A DNA stretch of 64,000 nucleotides, taken from NCBI GenBank assembly GCA_032716605.1, contig CM064492.1:52752301-52816300 (forward strand), given 5' to 3'. This document shows positions 10,179 through 21,521 of this stretch, piece after piece. Source of the stretch: Paralithodes platypus. Lineage: Eukaryota; Arthropoda; Malacostraca; Decapoda; Lithodidae. The first letter of the stretch is position 1; every line of letters starts with the position of its first letter. Under the pieces are notes generated by a model that was not told where the DNA came from, made no database searches, and saw only the letters and a list, made by a program, of their open reading frames with translations. Made by a program: the position numbers and the translations under genes.

Positions 10179-11398
10179 GGAAACATTTGGGTATGTGTTG
10201 GGACATTGTTGTGTTGATTGCCCATTAGCTGTGTGCTGATTATGGATGCTTGTGACTCCATGGCTTTCGTTAGCGTGTCGAGGGTCCTTTTCACCCCCAC
10301 CATTAATTCTAAAAAAGCAGGGGCTGAATTTGTATCCTGGACAGCGTCGACTTTCTTCGAGGCCATGTGGGGCACTTGAGCAGTGGCAGGTACCGGTACT
10401 GGATTTACATCTTGCTTGGCTTGGTGTCTCTTTGTCCCTTTGATGTGAGGTAATTTACAGTTACTATTCAAACATTCCTGCTTGGAGATGGAGTCCTCGC
10501 ACATCTTAGGGTGGAGAAATGAGCATTTTTTCCCTAGTTGGCATCCTTGGTCTCTATTTGGCCCATGATTTAGGAGTTTACGACAGACCTTAGGATGACG
10601 GTACTCACATTTTGTCCCAAATTTGCCGTGCCGACATGTTCCCCGTCTGTGGTACCTACATATGGGGGTTTCTTGAGCAAGCTGAGTCAACTTGCCATTT
10701 CTCCTGTCCTGTGGTGAGATTCTGGTGACATGGGAATGATGGTATGCTGAGGAATCTGAGGATTTCTGTCTTGGGCTAGGCCTAGTTCTAGCAAGGCTGC
10801 ATTCATGGCCTTGGGTCTGGGAATTAGGCCTAGGCCTACTGACAGCCAATTCGACCGATATATTGAGGTCTGCTGGTGTATTCCCTAATCCTAGGTCAAC
10901 AGTCTTGTCCTCTTGCTTCCTATGGGGGTCATCAGAGTTGTTTGGTAGTTCTGGTGTAGTTAGGGTCTGAGCTGCCTCGGTTTGTGTCAAGATATCCTCA
11001 GATTTGTCTTCAGGCAGAGCTTGACTTGAGCCAATTTGCCTGGCCTTAACTGTCAGAAGTGTGTCTTTGGTGATTGCACCTTTCTTTTTCAGTTCTGCCC
11101 TAATTACAGTTTTTTGCCTGTGTTTAGCTTCCTCTGCATTGCTTAGCCACTCCTCAGTGTCCTCGTCCCCAAACCTCAATAGGGTGCATGGGTGGCAAGT
11201 GAATTTTCTTTTTGAGGCAGCATAACAAAATATTTGAAAGGTTGGTAGAGCACAACATTCATAGTGTAGCCATTTTCTGCAGTCATCACAACTTATGGAG
11301 TAGTCCATATCACTGGAGAGTCCACATGTAGCACACTCAATGTTGTTGTTTACATCTTCTTCTTCTGAACAGCTGACCGCCGCCATCTTGGACGCCAT
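10151..11398 (-). CDS. LINE ORF1: PHD finger plus three CCCH zinc fingers, intact
   Basis: An uninterrupted 415-residue frame upstream of ORF2. Residues ~20-75 form a C4HC3 PHD-type finger (CATC, CDDC, HYEC, CHPC). Residues ~245-325 carry three CCCH fingers with spacing C-x7-C-x8-C-x3-H, then C-x5-C-x3-H and C-x8-C-x4-C-x3-H, resembling RNA-binding fingers. The middle is polar and low complexity. ORF1 proteins of LINEs bind element RNA; a PHD finger is known in CR1-group ORF1s and could target chromatin, but the CCCH triplet is unusual. The start ATG at 11396-11398 begins MASKMAAVSC. Its 3' end overlaps the ORF2 start, suggesting coupled translation. Confidence 0.9.
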   Translation of the reverse strand: MASKMAAVSCSEEEDVNNNIECATCGLSSDMDYSISCDDCRKWLHYECCALPTFQIFCYAASKRKFTCHPCTLLRFGDEDTEEWLSNAEEAKHRQKTVIRAELKKKGAITKDTLLTVKARQIGSSQALPEDKSEDILTQTEAAQTLTTPELPNNSDDPHRKQEDKTVDLGLGNTPADLNISVELAVSRPRPNSQTQGHECSLARTRPSPRQKSSDSSAYHHSHVTRISPQDRRNGKLTQLAQETPICRYHRRGTCRHGKFGTKCEYRHPKVCRKLLNHGPNRDQGCQLGKKCSFLHPKMCEDSISKQECLNSNCKLPHIKGTKRHQAKQDVNPVPVPATAQVPHMASKKVDAVQDTNSAPAFLELMVGVKRTLDTLTKAMESQASIISTQLMGNQHNNVPTHTQMFPWLNAMKSC

Positions 11399-12081
11399 CT
11401 TTGTTTTGAGAGTGGGATGAACTTATTTTCACTTATTACTTAATAATCACACAATTTATCTTGGTAATTTTTTCTGCAATAAGTGCACTGGATGCTTATG
11501 TGGAACACTGCACTTTTTTGTTGTTGATGGGTAGATATTTCTGTAGTAAAGTATGGAAAACTGAAGAGCATTATCACTGGTGGCTATCACTGGCTCTACT
11601 GGCTATATATCCAGTGTGGCTCTGTTTCTGTTGTGCATAGACAGTTGACGGATGTGAAGACATCTAGGTGCTGTTACATGTTGAGTTGGCGGTTTATGAA
11701 CCCTTGTCTCTCCTGTCATGTCGTAACAATATCAGGGCCAGTATAAATCACCATCCCCATGCCAGAAAGGCAAAACAGGGCTGGACCGTCCAACGATACC
11801 CCATCGTTAAACCCTAGAACAGGCAATGTAGACATCCTCTCACATACCCTAACATTACCATGCCAACAGCTATAAATCTGCACAAGATACTTTTCCTTAT
11901 TGAGTGAAGATGCCCTCGGCACCCCAGTTTAATCAACAATCAGTCTTAACTTACCAACGGTCCTCACATCTAAGTCTTCCGGAGTAGGCCTTAGCTGCGT
12001 CCTGCTCGTTCACAAGATGCAATGGTGTCCGAACTGGTTCCCAATTTGCCCAAACTCCAGTACACTTCACAAAAAAAACAG
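11399..12081. other. Probable LINE 5' UTR, then unassigned DNA
   Basis: Immediately upstream of ORF1 (minus strand) the sequence is non-coding and may be the LINE 5' UTR, with no landmark for its end. A composition change near 11700 may mark the boundary. No gene seen; a 68-codon minus frame at 11716-11922 has no recognisable features. Confidence 0.4.

Positions 12082-12121
<40 letters not shown>
12082..12121 (+). repeat. Long A-run, possible retroposon tail
   Basis: An A-run of about 40, preceded by a shorter A8 tract. It could be the tail of a plus-strand SINE or processed transcript, but nothing recognisable lies upstream. Confidence 0.6.
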
Positions 12122-12122
<1 letters not shown>

Positions 12123-13470
12123 AGACACACACAAGGTCAAAAGGCTCTGAAGTATTTTATCTCTGAAAGGTCACCTCACACTGCACAAGATTCTGTGTAG
12201 TTTGAGCATCATGGCGAAGTCACTATTCTATTATGGACAGGAAAGCGGTGATCACAGCAAATATTGTATTTGTGGATAGCCAAACCTCGCTCCACCAAAT
12301 GCCATCAGAGAGTGCACTTGACGCCTAATGCTCCAAGAAAACAGGCTAATAGGCTATATGCAACAGTAAGGCCTAAGCATGAAAATAATTTATGTTACTC
12401 TACTGCAAATTAGTCAGCTGTAATGCTTCTGCAAATATTAATAAAGAGACCCTCCTTGTCAAACTACTGAAGGGGTCGGACTTCTGAGCATTAGTAAGAT
12501 AAATGGGAGACAGGAAATCTAACTGATACTGCGAGGTCAGTCAACACAGGGGAAGATCATTAACATGGATCCTAGCCTGATTCGAAATAATAAGGCTGGA
12601 ACAGGTTACTCCAAACACCAAAGACCTGAGGATGTCAACACTAATTCCCTAAGAGGCCTAAATCACAATACTCTGGCCCGGTCCTAAAGGTGACAGGAAC
12701 CAAAGGTGGTGGTGAGGCTATACGTAGAGGGAGAGAGTGTTGCAAAATGTGCTACAAGCTACAGTATAGGCACCAAGAACGTTGTATCATTAAAAAAATA
12801 CACCCTCCTTTCCTCGGTATCAAAGCTAAAAATATTGATCCTAACACCTAGTTAGCATCAGTAGAGATACTTTTAATTAAACACCATGACACACTAAGGC
12901 TCGCACTAAGCAGAAGACAGTAGGAAATGCTGGGAGAATGCTAGCCTGATAAAGCCAAAGCTTACCTTGAGATGGCGAGGTCCAGCTGTCTACCCCATTT
13001 ATTCTCTCTCCACGTTGAGTAGCCGAAATATAAAAGCTAAACACGTCAATACATTTGCACATAAGCACCCAAGATGTCAAGGTTAACACCGGGGCCCTCA
13101 ACCAAGTGAAGCTTGATTGTGAACTCCGCCGAACTCCGTATCACACCCCCCCCCCCCCCCACACCCCGAGTCGCTGCTGCAACAGGAAATACATACAATA
13201 ATACCCAACACAGGTGACGAGAGATTGAGGCCTCTATACCGAGCTCCTCAACCAAAGAGCCGCTTGATTGTAGAATTCGACAGGCCCTGTACGTAGTCCC
13301 TCTACAGAAGTCTCCAAAATACCAACCTAAATATTTGTATTCATTGCAATAATGGATTCGTTCTCTGTTACGTAATAATTCTTGGAAATTTACATGTTTG
13401 TATAGTTTTAAATGTGAAATATTTAGACAGCCGAAATCTGCCTGTTCTCCTTCTTTTGTCTTTAATGGGT
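12122..13470. other. Non-coding DNA before the BEL 5' LTR
   Basis: No gene recognised. Two diverged copies of a CCTCAACCAA...GCTTGATTGT block occur at about 13096 and 13246, on either side of a C-run (13145-13160), suggesting a local duplication of ~150 bp. Confidence 0.4.
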
Positions 13471-14281
13471 TGTATCGTGAATACGATAGCGTAAGAAAAT
13501 GTATGTGCTTATGTACGTCTCTGTGACGTCACTAGGTATACGACAGTCTAACGTTCGTTCCCACAGTACGGCGTAGGACGAGTAGATTGTATATTATAAG
13601 ATTGTAAGAAAGTTAAGATTATTAAAGGCCTAATATGCTATTAAGCAATATTGACATGGCCTTATGTAGTATATATGAATTTATCGTATATATTAATATA
13701 ATTTATCGTATTGAGCAACCTAGATGCGGTATGATAATTTGGGCTCCTGGCGTTTGCCAAGGCAGCAAGATGTAGGTCTGGACGAAGTTCAGAGCTTTCA
13801 CCACCACCAACCAGTTAACATCTAATTTCCGCCTTCAGTTGATTGAGCTTTTGTGCCTCTAAATCACAATACACTAACAGCAATACATACATCTACACCA
13901 TCATGACGCTCTCATCGATGCCATGACTGACTGACAGATAAGCATAAGTATTCATGTCCATTTCCATATAATCATTTGATTCTTTCTTTCACTTGACTCA
14001 AGCCTCAGGACCGATGTCTTGCTTCCCCATTGTCCGCCATATTGGGTAAAACGTTCTCCTTTGTTTTGTTGCCACATGGAACTATTGGTGAGTTAATTCC
14101 TGGCTAATATTAACCCTTATAACCTTACCTTATATATAAAATATTATGTGAGACCTTTAGATATAAATTAGTTTGTTTCAGATTGACTTCAATTTAGATA
14201 TGGAGTAATTTTAATTTAGATTGATTTTATTTGAATCATTATAGCTTTGAGATATTTAACTTCCATTGATAGTTTACCACA
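13471..14281 (+). repeat. 5' LTR of the BEL/Pao element
   Basis: Begins TGTATCGTGAATACG and ends ACCACA just before the primer-binding site, about 811 bp. Bases 13485-13668 match 21333-21516 closely and 14028-14117 match 27632-27720. About 360 bases between these blocks (13669-14025) have no counterpart in the 3' LTR, so either this LTR gained an insertion or the other lost sequence. Confidence 0.8.
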
Positions 14282-14282
14282 T

Positions 14283-14300
14283 TGGTGCCCAGACCTCGGG
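14283..14300 (+). promoter_or_regulatory. Primer-binding site of the BEL element
   Basis: TGGTGCCCAGACCTCGGG follows the LTR by one base. BEL/Pao elements commonly have TGGTGCC-starting sites complementary to a host tRNA 3' end, so this is the expected minus-strand priming site. Confidence 0.65.
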
Positions 14301-14693
14301 AATTAGCTACCAGTAAGGGATTTTTTAGGCAATGAGCAATGGGACATGCAACAGGATGCAAGAACAATTCTATGATAAACTGGTAAGGCTAGCCAAGCAA
14401 TGGTTAGAGCCGAAATGCAGGGTCACATCGTTGCACCTGCCTAAGTCCTGCATCCCACCCATCATCTTCCCCAATAATTTTCTCTTTCATTTCAGACTTC
14501 CTGTGACATATGACCTGACCTAAAAAAAAATCTTGTTCAATATGACCCTTTAGTGTAGGTATTGCTATTTGGTGTGCTATTTTTTCTCCATAACATAGAA
14601 GTCCGCCGGTCGGCGTCTCTTACCTAGGCTACTATTTTTGCCATTGTAATTGTAACATTTTAGGTGTAAATAGCCTACAGGCTTGTATACAAA

Positions 14694-16862
14694 ATGAGTA
14701 AACCGGAAGAGTCACAGGCTACTGGGGTGCAGAGCAAAGCCCCTAAAAATCAAAGAGCGGGACTTCGGGGAGTATTAAATAGGTTAATTATTGATGTCAA
14801 CACTTTCATCACTACTGCTGACCTCGAGGAATTAGAGGCTAGGTTAGACAATGTCCAGGCTACCCACAATCGTATTGTTGCTTTAAGTGAGGTGATTGTG
14901 GCAGGCATGACAGAGGAGGAAGAGATAATTGCAGAGTGTGATAATCCCGCCCTCTATGATGAACCTGTCTTTAACCCTTAATTAGCGGCGAGCAACATAA
15001 GTCGAGTTAAATAAAGCTGGACTATGTGGCGGCGCTCGACATAACTCGAGTGGCAATTTCAGCACGTAATGTGGCTGAGAGAGAGAGACAAGTGGTGGCA
15101 GGAGACTAGCGAGCGTATGACTGCTCCAGACCACCGCGGCGAACCTACTGACACAAATCTCAGCTCCCTCCTCCCTCTCTCACTCGCTACATACTCAATT
15201 ATGTACTGAAAGTACCGAATTACCTGCTTTTTGCACTCGCGTTGCACGGTTATTGCAAGAAAACTATCATACAAGGATCGTTATGGTGTCATTCGAAAGC
15301 TCTGTTTATGCCCTTTCAGGGATAGGTACTTGTTTTACGTTCTGGGTCTTATTTAGGCATGAAAATGATCACGTAAACAGCCCTATTTTGGCTAAAAACA
15401 CCCCGCTGTGCGGTACACATAAATAAACCGCATAGGCCGCTCGTAAGGTGTTAAAGTGAAGCACCTATTACAGCGCACTGTCGCAAATAAGAAGGGAGGT
15501 GAGAACGAAGCCCATAGAAGGGTTGACCCGAAACACACTGTGCACCTCCCAAAGCTCAATCTCCCTACATTTTGGGGCAAATTGACTGAGTGGTTAGCTT
15601 TTTGGGATGCATTTCGGTCTACAGTACATGAATCCTCTTTGGATAATGTCCGTAAGTTTCACTACCTGAAAAGACAAATGGAAGGAGAGGCCTTACATTT
15701 GATAGAGGGTTTTGCGGTAGTAGGTGATGGTTATCTTGAGGCAATACAATTATTAAAGTCCACATACAGGGATCAAGAGCAGTTGAAGATGGCCCATGTC
15801 GTTGCCTTGTTAAAGCTCGCAGAGCCACAGTATAAGGTTGAGGAGTTAACAAAATTTAGGGCAGATATGGAGTGCCATACTCGATCGCTAGACACCCTAG
15901 GGCTCACCACACAGGAAATGATAGTCAGTATCTTACGTCACAAGCTTCCTATGGCAATACTTGACAAGGTTAGATCGATTGATCTGGGGGAGTTCAAAAC
16001 TCAGTTCAGTAAAGAAATTAGTAATCTACAGTTCAACAAAGGGAGAATGTATGTGTCGGGAGGGAGTGGGAATGTGGAGATGAGGGGAACTGTAAGCATG
16101 ACGGTGGGGACTAAAGGAAAGAAAGAGGGTACATATAAGAAACCTGCTCAGATTCTATGTAAGCTATGTAACAATAACAAACATAAATGGAGTTTCTGTG
16201 TAAAATACCCAACAAATGAGACAAAACTAGCACAGGCAAATAAGTTGAAACTTTGTGTAGGTTGTCTAAGTAAGGAACATGGTAAGCAGGGACAATGTGC
16301 TGCTACATACGTAAGGCCCTGTCGCCACTGTAAAGGACATCACCTTGACAAGTTGTGTCCTCTGGTAGACAAAGTCAAAGACGTCAAACCAGAGGGTACT
16401 ACAACTTTGACACTAGGTAGCACGAAAGACACTACTATATTGCCCACAATACAGATTCCCATGGAAGGTAATGACAGTAACAAGGTTTGTCGGGTACTTC
16501 TTGATCAAGGGTCTCAACGATCCTTTATAAAAAGTTCCGTATTAATGGGACTTAAGCACCGAATCGTAGGGGCTGAGACTCTTCGATTGCAGGGCTTCAC
16601 AGGGTTTACTGACAAACAAGACTATGAGATAGCGGAGATTTCATATTTCTACCGTAAAAACAGGTACTTTATGACATGTATCGTAGTAGACACCCTACCA
16701 GAATATGTATCTGTAGGATTGAAGAAGATGGAACACGCATTACGTAGCAAAGGGGTTAACTTGTCAGATCCCATGGGAGATCAGAGTGAGGTGCATGTTC
16801 TACTTGGTGTGGATCATTATTATGATGTAGTATACCCTGGATTTAAAAGATGTGTGGTGTAA
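14694..16862 (+). pseudogene. gag: BEL/Pao Gag and aspartic protease, split by a MITE
   Basis: The start MSKPEESQATGV lies after a ~390-base leader. The first block (14694-14970) includes a coiled-coil-like ELEARLDNVQATHNRIV segment. The frame is cut at TTAA 14971 and resumes at 15451; removing the MITE and one TTAA joins VF to KVKHLLQ in frame. The second block has the BEL capsid signature LPKLNLPTFWGKL and KFHYLKRQMEGEAL, then three zinc knuckles (CKLCNNNKHKWSFC; CVGCLSKEHGKQGQC; CRHCKGHHLDKLC) and the BEL-type protease with LLDQGSQRSFI and HVLLGVDHYYDVV. A frameshift near 16858 separates it from RT, which in a living element is fused. Confidence 0.92.
14975..15450 (+). mobile_element. TTAA-flanked MITE, family C, copy 1, inside BEL gag
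   Basis: A 476-bp element between TTAA 14971-14974 and 15451-15454. Ends: CCCTTAATTAGCGGCG and the complement of CACCTTACGAGCGGCC. Near the left end a CGACATAA-type motif is repeated twice (at ~15000 and ~15038). Related copies: 49072-49543 (same strand) and 37345-37822 (inverted). Precise removal restores the BEL gag reading frame, an independent proof of the boundaries and of TTAA duplication. Confidence 0.92.
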
Positions 16863-18563
16863 TTTTGATCCCCACTAAATTTGGCTCTTGCATGAGCGGA
16901 AAGGTGCATACTACACAGTCAAATGTCCTGGTCGACACGGTCTCGATATTAAGAGTGAATGTAACCGCGGCAGAGGAGTTGGGAAGGGAGGATTCCGAAC
17001 CTAGTGACCCTAAAATGACTGCCGAGTTCGACCTAGAACGACTGTGGAGATTGGATCACATAGGAATTAATCCTATGGAGACCGATTATGACTCTGAAAT
17101 TGCGCTAAAGAGGTTTGAAGAGTCTGTAAGCTACTGTGCCTCAGACAAGCAATGTAAGGTTAGTTTACCCTGGAAGAATAGTGAGATAAGCCTGCCAACC
17201 AACTATGGATTGGCATTAGGTCGCTTGCGCGCATTACAGCGTAAGTTAACAAATGAACCGAGCACGCGCCAGGCGTATGACGATGTTTTTCGGAGTTATA
17301 AAGATAGGGGCTTCATTGAAAGAGGCGATGTAAAAGAACCGATTAGGAAGGGAAGGGTTCACTATCTGGCCCATCATGGGGTGAGGAAAGACAGTGTCAC
17401 CTCACAAATACGGGTGGTGTATGACTGCTCTGCCCACCAAGGTCAACAACCCAGTCTAAATGATTGCCTGCTGACATGTCCGTCCTTGGTGTCGGATCTG
17501 TCCCAACATTTATTTCGGTTTAGGCTGGGGCAGTATGCATTTACTAGTGACATCGAGAAAGCATTCTTGACGGTCAAACTAAAAGAAGAAGATAGAGATG
17601 TTACCCGCTTTCTTTGGTTCGAAGACATTAGCAACTCTGAAAGTCCGGTCGTAATCTACCGTTTTCGGGTCATACTCTTTGGTGCTACATGTTCACAGTT
17701 TTTGTTAAATGCCTCAATCAAAAAATATCTATCAGATACTCATGAGGACACAAGTAAACTATCTCGCGGGTTGTATATAGACAATTTGCAGTGTTCTAGC
17801 GATAGTCAGGATGATTTGTTACATACCTACTGGCAAGCACGTAGATTGTTTACAGAAGCACATTTATTTCTCCGCGAGTGGGTTACTAATAGTGAATATC
17901 TACAGAGTTTGATACAGGTGGACGGTACGGCATCTCATAACCAGGAAAACTCCAGAAATTTGGGGATGATCTGGTAACCTAAACAAGACATACTAACTTT
18001 TCAAACAAGGTCTTTTGCTCAGCAGACAGGAGCGCACTCAAAAAGAAGTCTGTTGAGCAAAGTTGCGCAATTTTTTTATCCTTTGGGTCTAGCATTACCC
18101 GTTACCATATGAGCTAGGATTCTGATGCAGGAAGTTTGGAGACGCAAAATAGGATGGGATGACAGTTTGCCCAAGGACTTGAATGACCAAGGGACATTGT
18201 TGCTGAAAGAGTATGACATCGTATGTACTAAACCTTTACCTCGTAAAGTGGCGGCGTTCGGTGACGTTACATTACACACGTTTTGCGATGCTAGTGCCAC
18301 GGCATACGGGGTAGCCATATATGTCTTTACTTCATTTGGGGCACATTAAGTTACCGCCCGGGCTAAAGTAGCCCCGGTCAAAAAGGTAACTATCCCTAAA
18401 ATGGAATTGACTGCCATGCTGCTATTAGCACGTCTGGTGCAACATGTACACGCAGGATACGAGAGCGAGTTAAATATTGAAATCGTTCACGTTTGATGCG
18501 ATAGTCAGGTCTCACTCAACTGGATACATAGCAAGAAGTCCTGCCAGTTTATGTGTGGAAGAT
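16850..18563 (+). pseudogene. pol: BEL/Pao reverse transcriptase and RNase H, with four in-frame stops
   Basis: The RT has the BEL pre-RT block (ERLWRLDHIGI), RVVYDCSAH, the catalytic Asp in AFTSDIEKAFLTVKL, and the second box LYIDNLQ, where BEL/Pao elements normally have YVDN. The frame continues past TAA at 17975 (PKQDILTFQTRSF) and TGA near 18110 into RNase H: TFCDASATAYG, the MELTAM Glu motif and CDSQVSLNWIHSKK. Further stops are TAA 18347-18349 and TGA near 18494. One frame is kept throughout, so damage after 16858 is by nonsense changes only. It ends abruptly at the LINE insertion after FMCGR. Confidence 0.92.
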
Positions 18564-19785
18564 TTTTTATTTTTTATTTTTTGAGACAATGAACAGAGGA
18601 AGGAAAACACAGATAAAACAAAAAGGTCCATGTGCCTAAAGGCATCCTTCATTCATAAAATGTTTGTAACAACTGGATTTAAACTTTTGTAGATTGTAAG
18701 GTTGTGGAAAGCAACTCAAGGGAAGTGAATTCCAAAGAGTAGTAGTTCTAGGGATAAATGAATTTTGATAAGCAGAAGTTCTGCATTGTGGAGGAGAAAG
18801 TGTAAATTCATGGGCGCTCTCAGCTGCCCTAGTTCTACGGGGAAAGATGTGGAGAGGCGGCACAATTGAAGCAAGTTCCTCGGAATAATTGCTGTGAAAA
18901 TATCTGTAGAATAATGCAAGGGATGCAACGTTTCTTCGTATGGATAATGTAGGAAGGTCCTGTGTCATTGCAGGGTTATTGATTAATCTAATAGCTTTAT
19001 TTTAAATTTTGTCCAACTGCCTCAATGCAACCACTCCACTTCCACTCCACAGAGGTGAACAGTAAACCATCTGAGAATGCACATGACTTTTATATATTAC
19101 GGCCAACTGCTCGTCAGTGAAGAATTCTCGAACTCTGTACAGGAGTCCCAGTTTTTTAGAGGCATTCTTAGCAATGCTTCTAACATAATGTGTCCAGCTC
19201 AAGTTAGTAGTTAATGTTACACCGAAAATGTCAATACTAGGGGAAGTGGGAATATTTACATCATTAAACAAATATATGGGAGTCAGTGAGATTCTGTCGG
19301 TTAGAAAATAGAATGTACTTGGTTTTCTGTGCATTAAAGGACACTAGATTGTTTTGTCCCCATTCATTAATTCTAGAAAGGTCCTGGTTCAGAGAAATTG
19401 CAGTTTATTTTTGAATTTAGAAGATCGGGTTGGGTGAAAGAATTGGTAAATGTGAAGGAACTGTGGAGTGTTGAGTCATCTGCGTAGGAATGTATTGGAT
19501 TATGAGTGGTAGATATGAGATCATTGATATGAATGACGAACAGAGTTGGGGCCAAAACTGATCCCTGGGGAACACCAGCATTTATTGAGTGAAACTGAGA
19601 ATAAAGGCCATCTACCATTACACATAGTTTTCTGTTATGAAGATAAGAAGAAATTAGTGGAACTAATGATGCAAGGCCGTAGTGTGACATCTTCGACAAT
19701 AAGGATTAATGCCAGACTCTATTAAATGCCTTTGATATATCCAGTGCTATTGTATGTGTTTCACCATGTTGGTCTGTAGCTTGTA
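18563..19785 (-). mobile_element. 5'-truncated jockey-like LINE inserted in BEL pol, minus strand
   Basis: The 3' end is the (TTTTTTA)n tract at 18563-18582, i.e. an A-rich tail on the minus strand. RT pieces on the minus strand run from ~19745 (IALDIS) through GVPQGSVLAPTLF and the catalytic SYADDSTL (19373-19699), then KLGLLYRVREFF (19002-19334) and ALFYRYFH to LWNSLPLSCF (18636-18968). Small gaps and frame changes separate the blocks. The same family recurs at 42916-47165. It replaced or followed loss of roughly 150-200 codons of BEL sequence between RNase H and integrase. Confidence 0.9.
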
Positions 19786-19789
19786 ACTT

Positions 19790-21279
19790 TGATCAAGTGG
19801 GTTCAAGCAGAAACCTTTTCCAATTAATTAGAATCTTTGCAAAGCTCGAATAAGACAATAATGCCTAATTTAGTGCATTAATTGAGGTAGCACCTAGATA
19901 ATGACCTCATCAGGTGTGAGGGTCGCCTGAAGTGGTCGTGTGTAACGGACGGCAAAAACCGTGCTATACTTATGCCAACAAGACATCACGTTACTGATCT
20001 CTTGATCATACGTGCACATAAGGAAGTAAAACACTACGGGGTATGTCATATTATATCAAATTTGCGTCTCACATGGTGGATACCCAGAGTTCGTCAAGTA
20101 GCTCGACGCGTAGTAAGGAAGTGTGTAATATGCCAGAGACTATAGGGTAAACCATATGCAACTGGACCAGCTCCACCTCTACCTGAATGCCGTGTAAAGT
20201 ACATAGAGCCTTTCCAAGCTGTAGGGTTAGATTACACAGGTGCATTGAAGACGAGAGAGCATGAGAAGGTTTATATATTATTGTTTACCTGTGCAAAGTC
20301 TCGGGCGGTACACCTAGAACTATGTGATAATATGTCTAGCGAAGAATTTATGCTGGCGTTTAGACGGTTTTGTGCCCGTCATTCATTCCGTCAACTCATT
20401 CTTAGCGACAATGCTCCTACTTATATCCAGGCATCAAAATATCTAAACGATGTGAGCAGTGATCCTACAATCATCACTTTTATGGGAGAAAAGAATTGCG
20501 AATGGAGGTTCATTCCAGTTAAGGCACCTTGGTTTGGTGGGATGTGGGAACGGTGTGTCGGCATAGTAAAGTCAGGACTCAGAGCGGTAGTAGGACGTGC
20601 TCTATTAAAGAAGAGCGAGTTAATGACAGTTCTCACCGAAATAGAAGCAGTCGTAAATGATCGTCCGCTCACATATGTGTACACCGACATGAAAGAACCA
20701 CTACCATTAACGCCAGGTCACTTGCTATATTGTAAACCATTGACTGCATTTCCATCTGATTTCCAATCCACTGTAGAGTTAGAGGATCCCTCGTTGTACT
20801 CTGAAGCAGCGGTGTCTAAGCGATACCAGTATATATCGAGGGTAATCGAAGATTTTAGAAAAAGGTGGATTAATGAATATCTGCTAGCATTGAGGGAGAG
20901 GAGTGTTACACCCTCTGGTAGATCGACGGCACCTACTGTTGGTGAAGTCATTTTAATTAAAGAAGATAGTCCTCGTTTGTACTGGAAATTAGGCCGCATG
21001 TTGGAAGTGTACAAGGGGGAAGACTCTGTAGAGTGGGTGGCACTATTGAGGACGGCCACTGGAACTACTGTTCGTCCTATCGCACGTTTGTACGCTTTGG
21101 AGCTCGATTCCGCATTGCAATCTGATGCTCCACCTGTTATTGCTGGGTCCGAGGATTCTCAACGTGACGATTCACCCCTTGCGGATGGTGATCATTCTCG
21201 GACCGGGACGCGTCCCAGACACGCTGCTGCTGGCGCCGTTGATATGTGGCATCAGAGGATAGCCTCTGGGCAACTTTAG
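19790..21279 (+). pseudogene. BEL/Pao integrase and C-terminal domain
   Basis: The resumed BEL frame gives the GRL block (RCEGRLKWSC, ~19910), then the zinc module (HKEVKHYG ... CVICQ). A TAG follows at ~20141. The long open frame 20245-21279 holds the catalytic core: first Asp in VGLDYTGAL (just upstream, ~20222), second in LILSDNAPTY, Glu in GGMWERCVGIVKSGL, with the NDRPLTYV block. The C-terminal DUF5641-like module follows (LRERSVTPSGR, RLYWKLGRM, RPIARLYAL). All three catalytic acids are visible. The frame ends 37 bases before the 3' LTR. Confidence 0.93.
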
Positions 21280-21306
21280 TTTAAGGTGGGGTTCAGGTTA
21301 TTTTTT

Positions 21307-21316
21307 GTGGGGGGAG
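21307..21316 (+). promoter_or_regulatory. Polypurine tract before the BEL 3' LTR
   Basis: GTGGGGGGAG directly abuts the TGTATC start of the 3' LTR, the position where plus-strand synthesis is primed. Confidence 0.75.
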
Positions 21317-21516
21317 TGTATCATGTAATACGAAAGTGTAAGATAATTTATGTGCTTATGTACGTCTCTGTGACGTCACTAGGTATACGACAGTCTAACG
21401 TTCGTTCCCACGGTACGGCGTAGGACGAGTAGATCGTATATTATAAGATTGTAAGTAAGTTAAGAATATAAAAGGCCTAATATGCTATTAAGCAATATTG
21501 ACATAGTCTTATAAGT
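21317..21516 (+). repeat. BEL 3' LTR, first part
   Basis: Starts TGTATCATGTAATACG and matches 13471-13668 with few differences, including GTACGTCTCTGTGACGTC and a GGCGTAGGACGAGTAGAT block. It is interrupted after 21516 by the long-TIR transposon. Low divergence between the LTRs implies that the BEL insertion is not ancient. Confidence 0.88.
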
Positions 21517-21521
21517 CCTGG

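Larger units (their letters stand above)
7084..11398 (-). mobile_element. Nearly complete two-ORF LINE, CR1/L2-group-like, minus strand
   Basis: Reading the minus strand, ORF1 (11398-10151) overlaps ORF2 (10178-7125) by 28 bases in a different frame. ORF2 is in one frame throughout and has only two stop codons, so this is a fairly young copy. The 3' end lacks poly(A) and instead shows two tandem 11-bp units (CTTACTTGAA plus one base) at 7084-7105. Short terminal repeats are typical of CR1/L2-type LINEs and argue against a jockey-type tail. The 5' boundary beyond 11398 is not determined. Confidence 0.85.
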
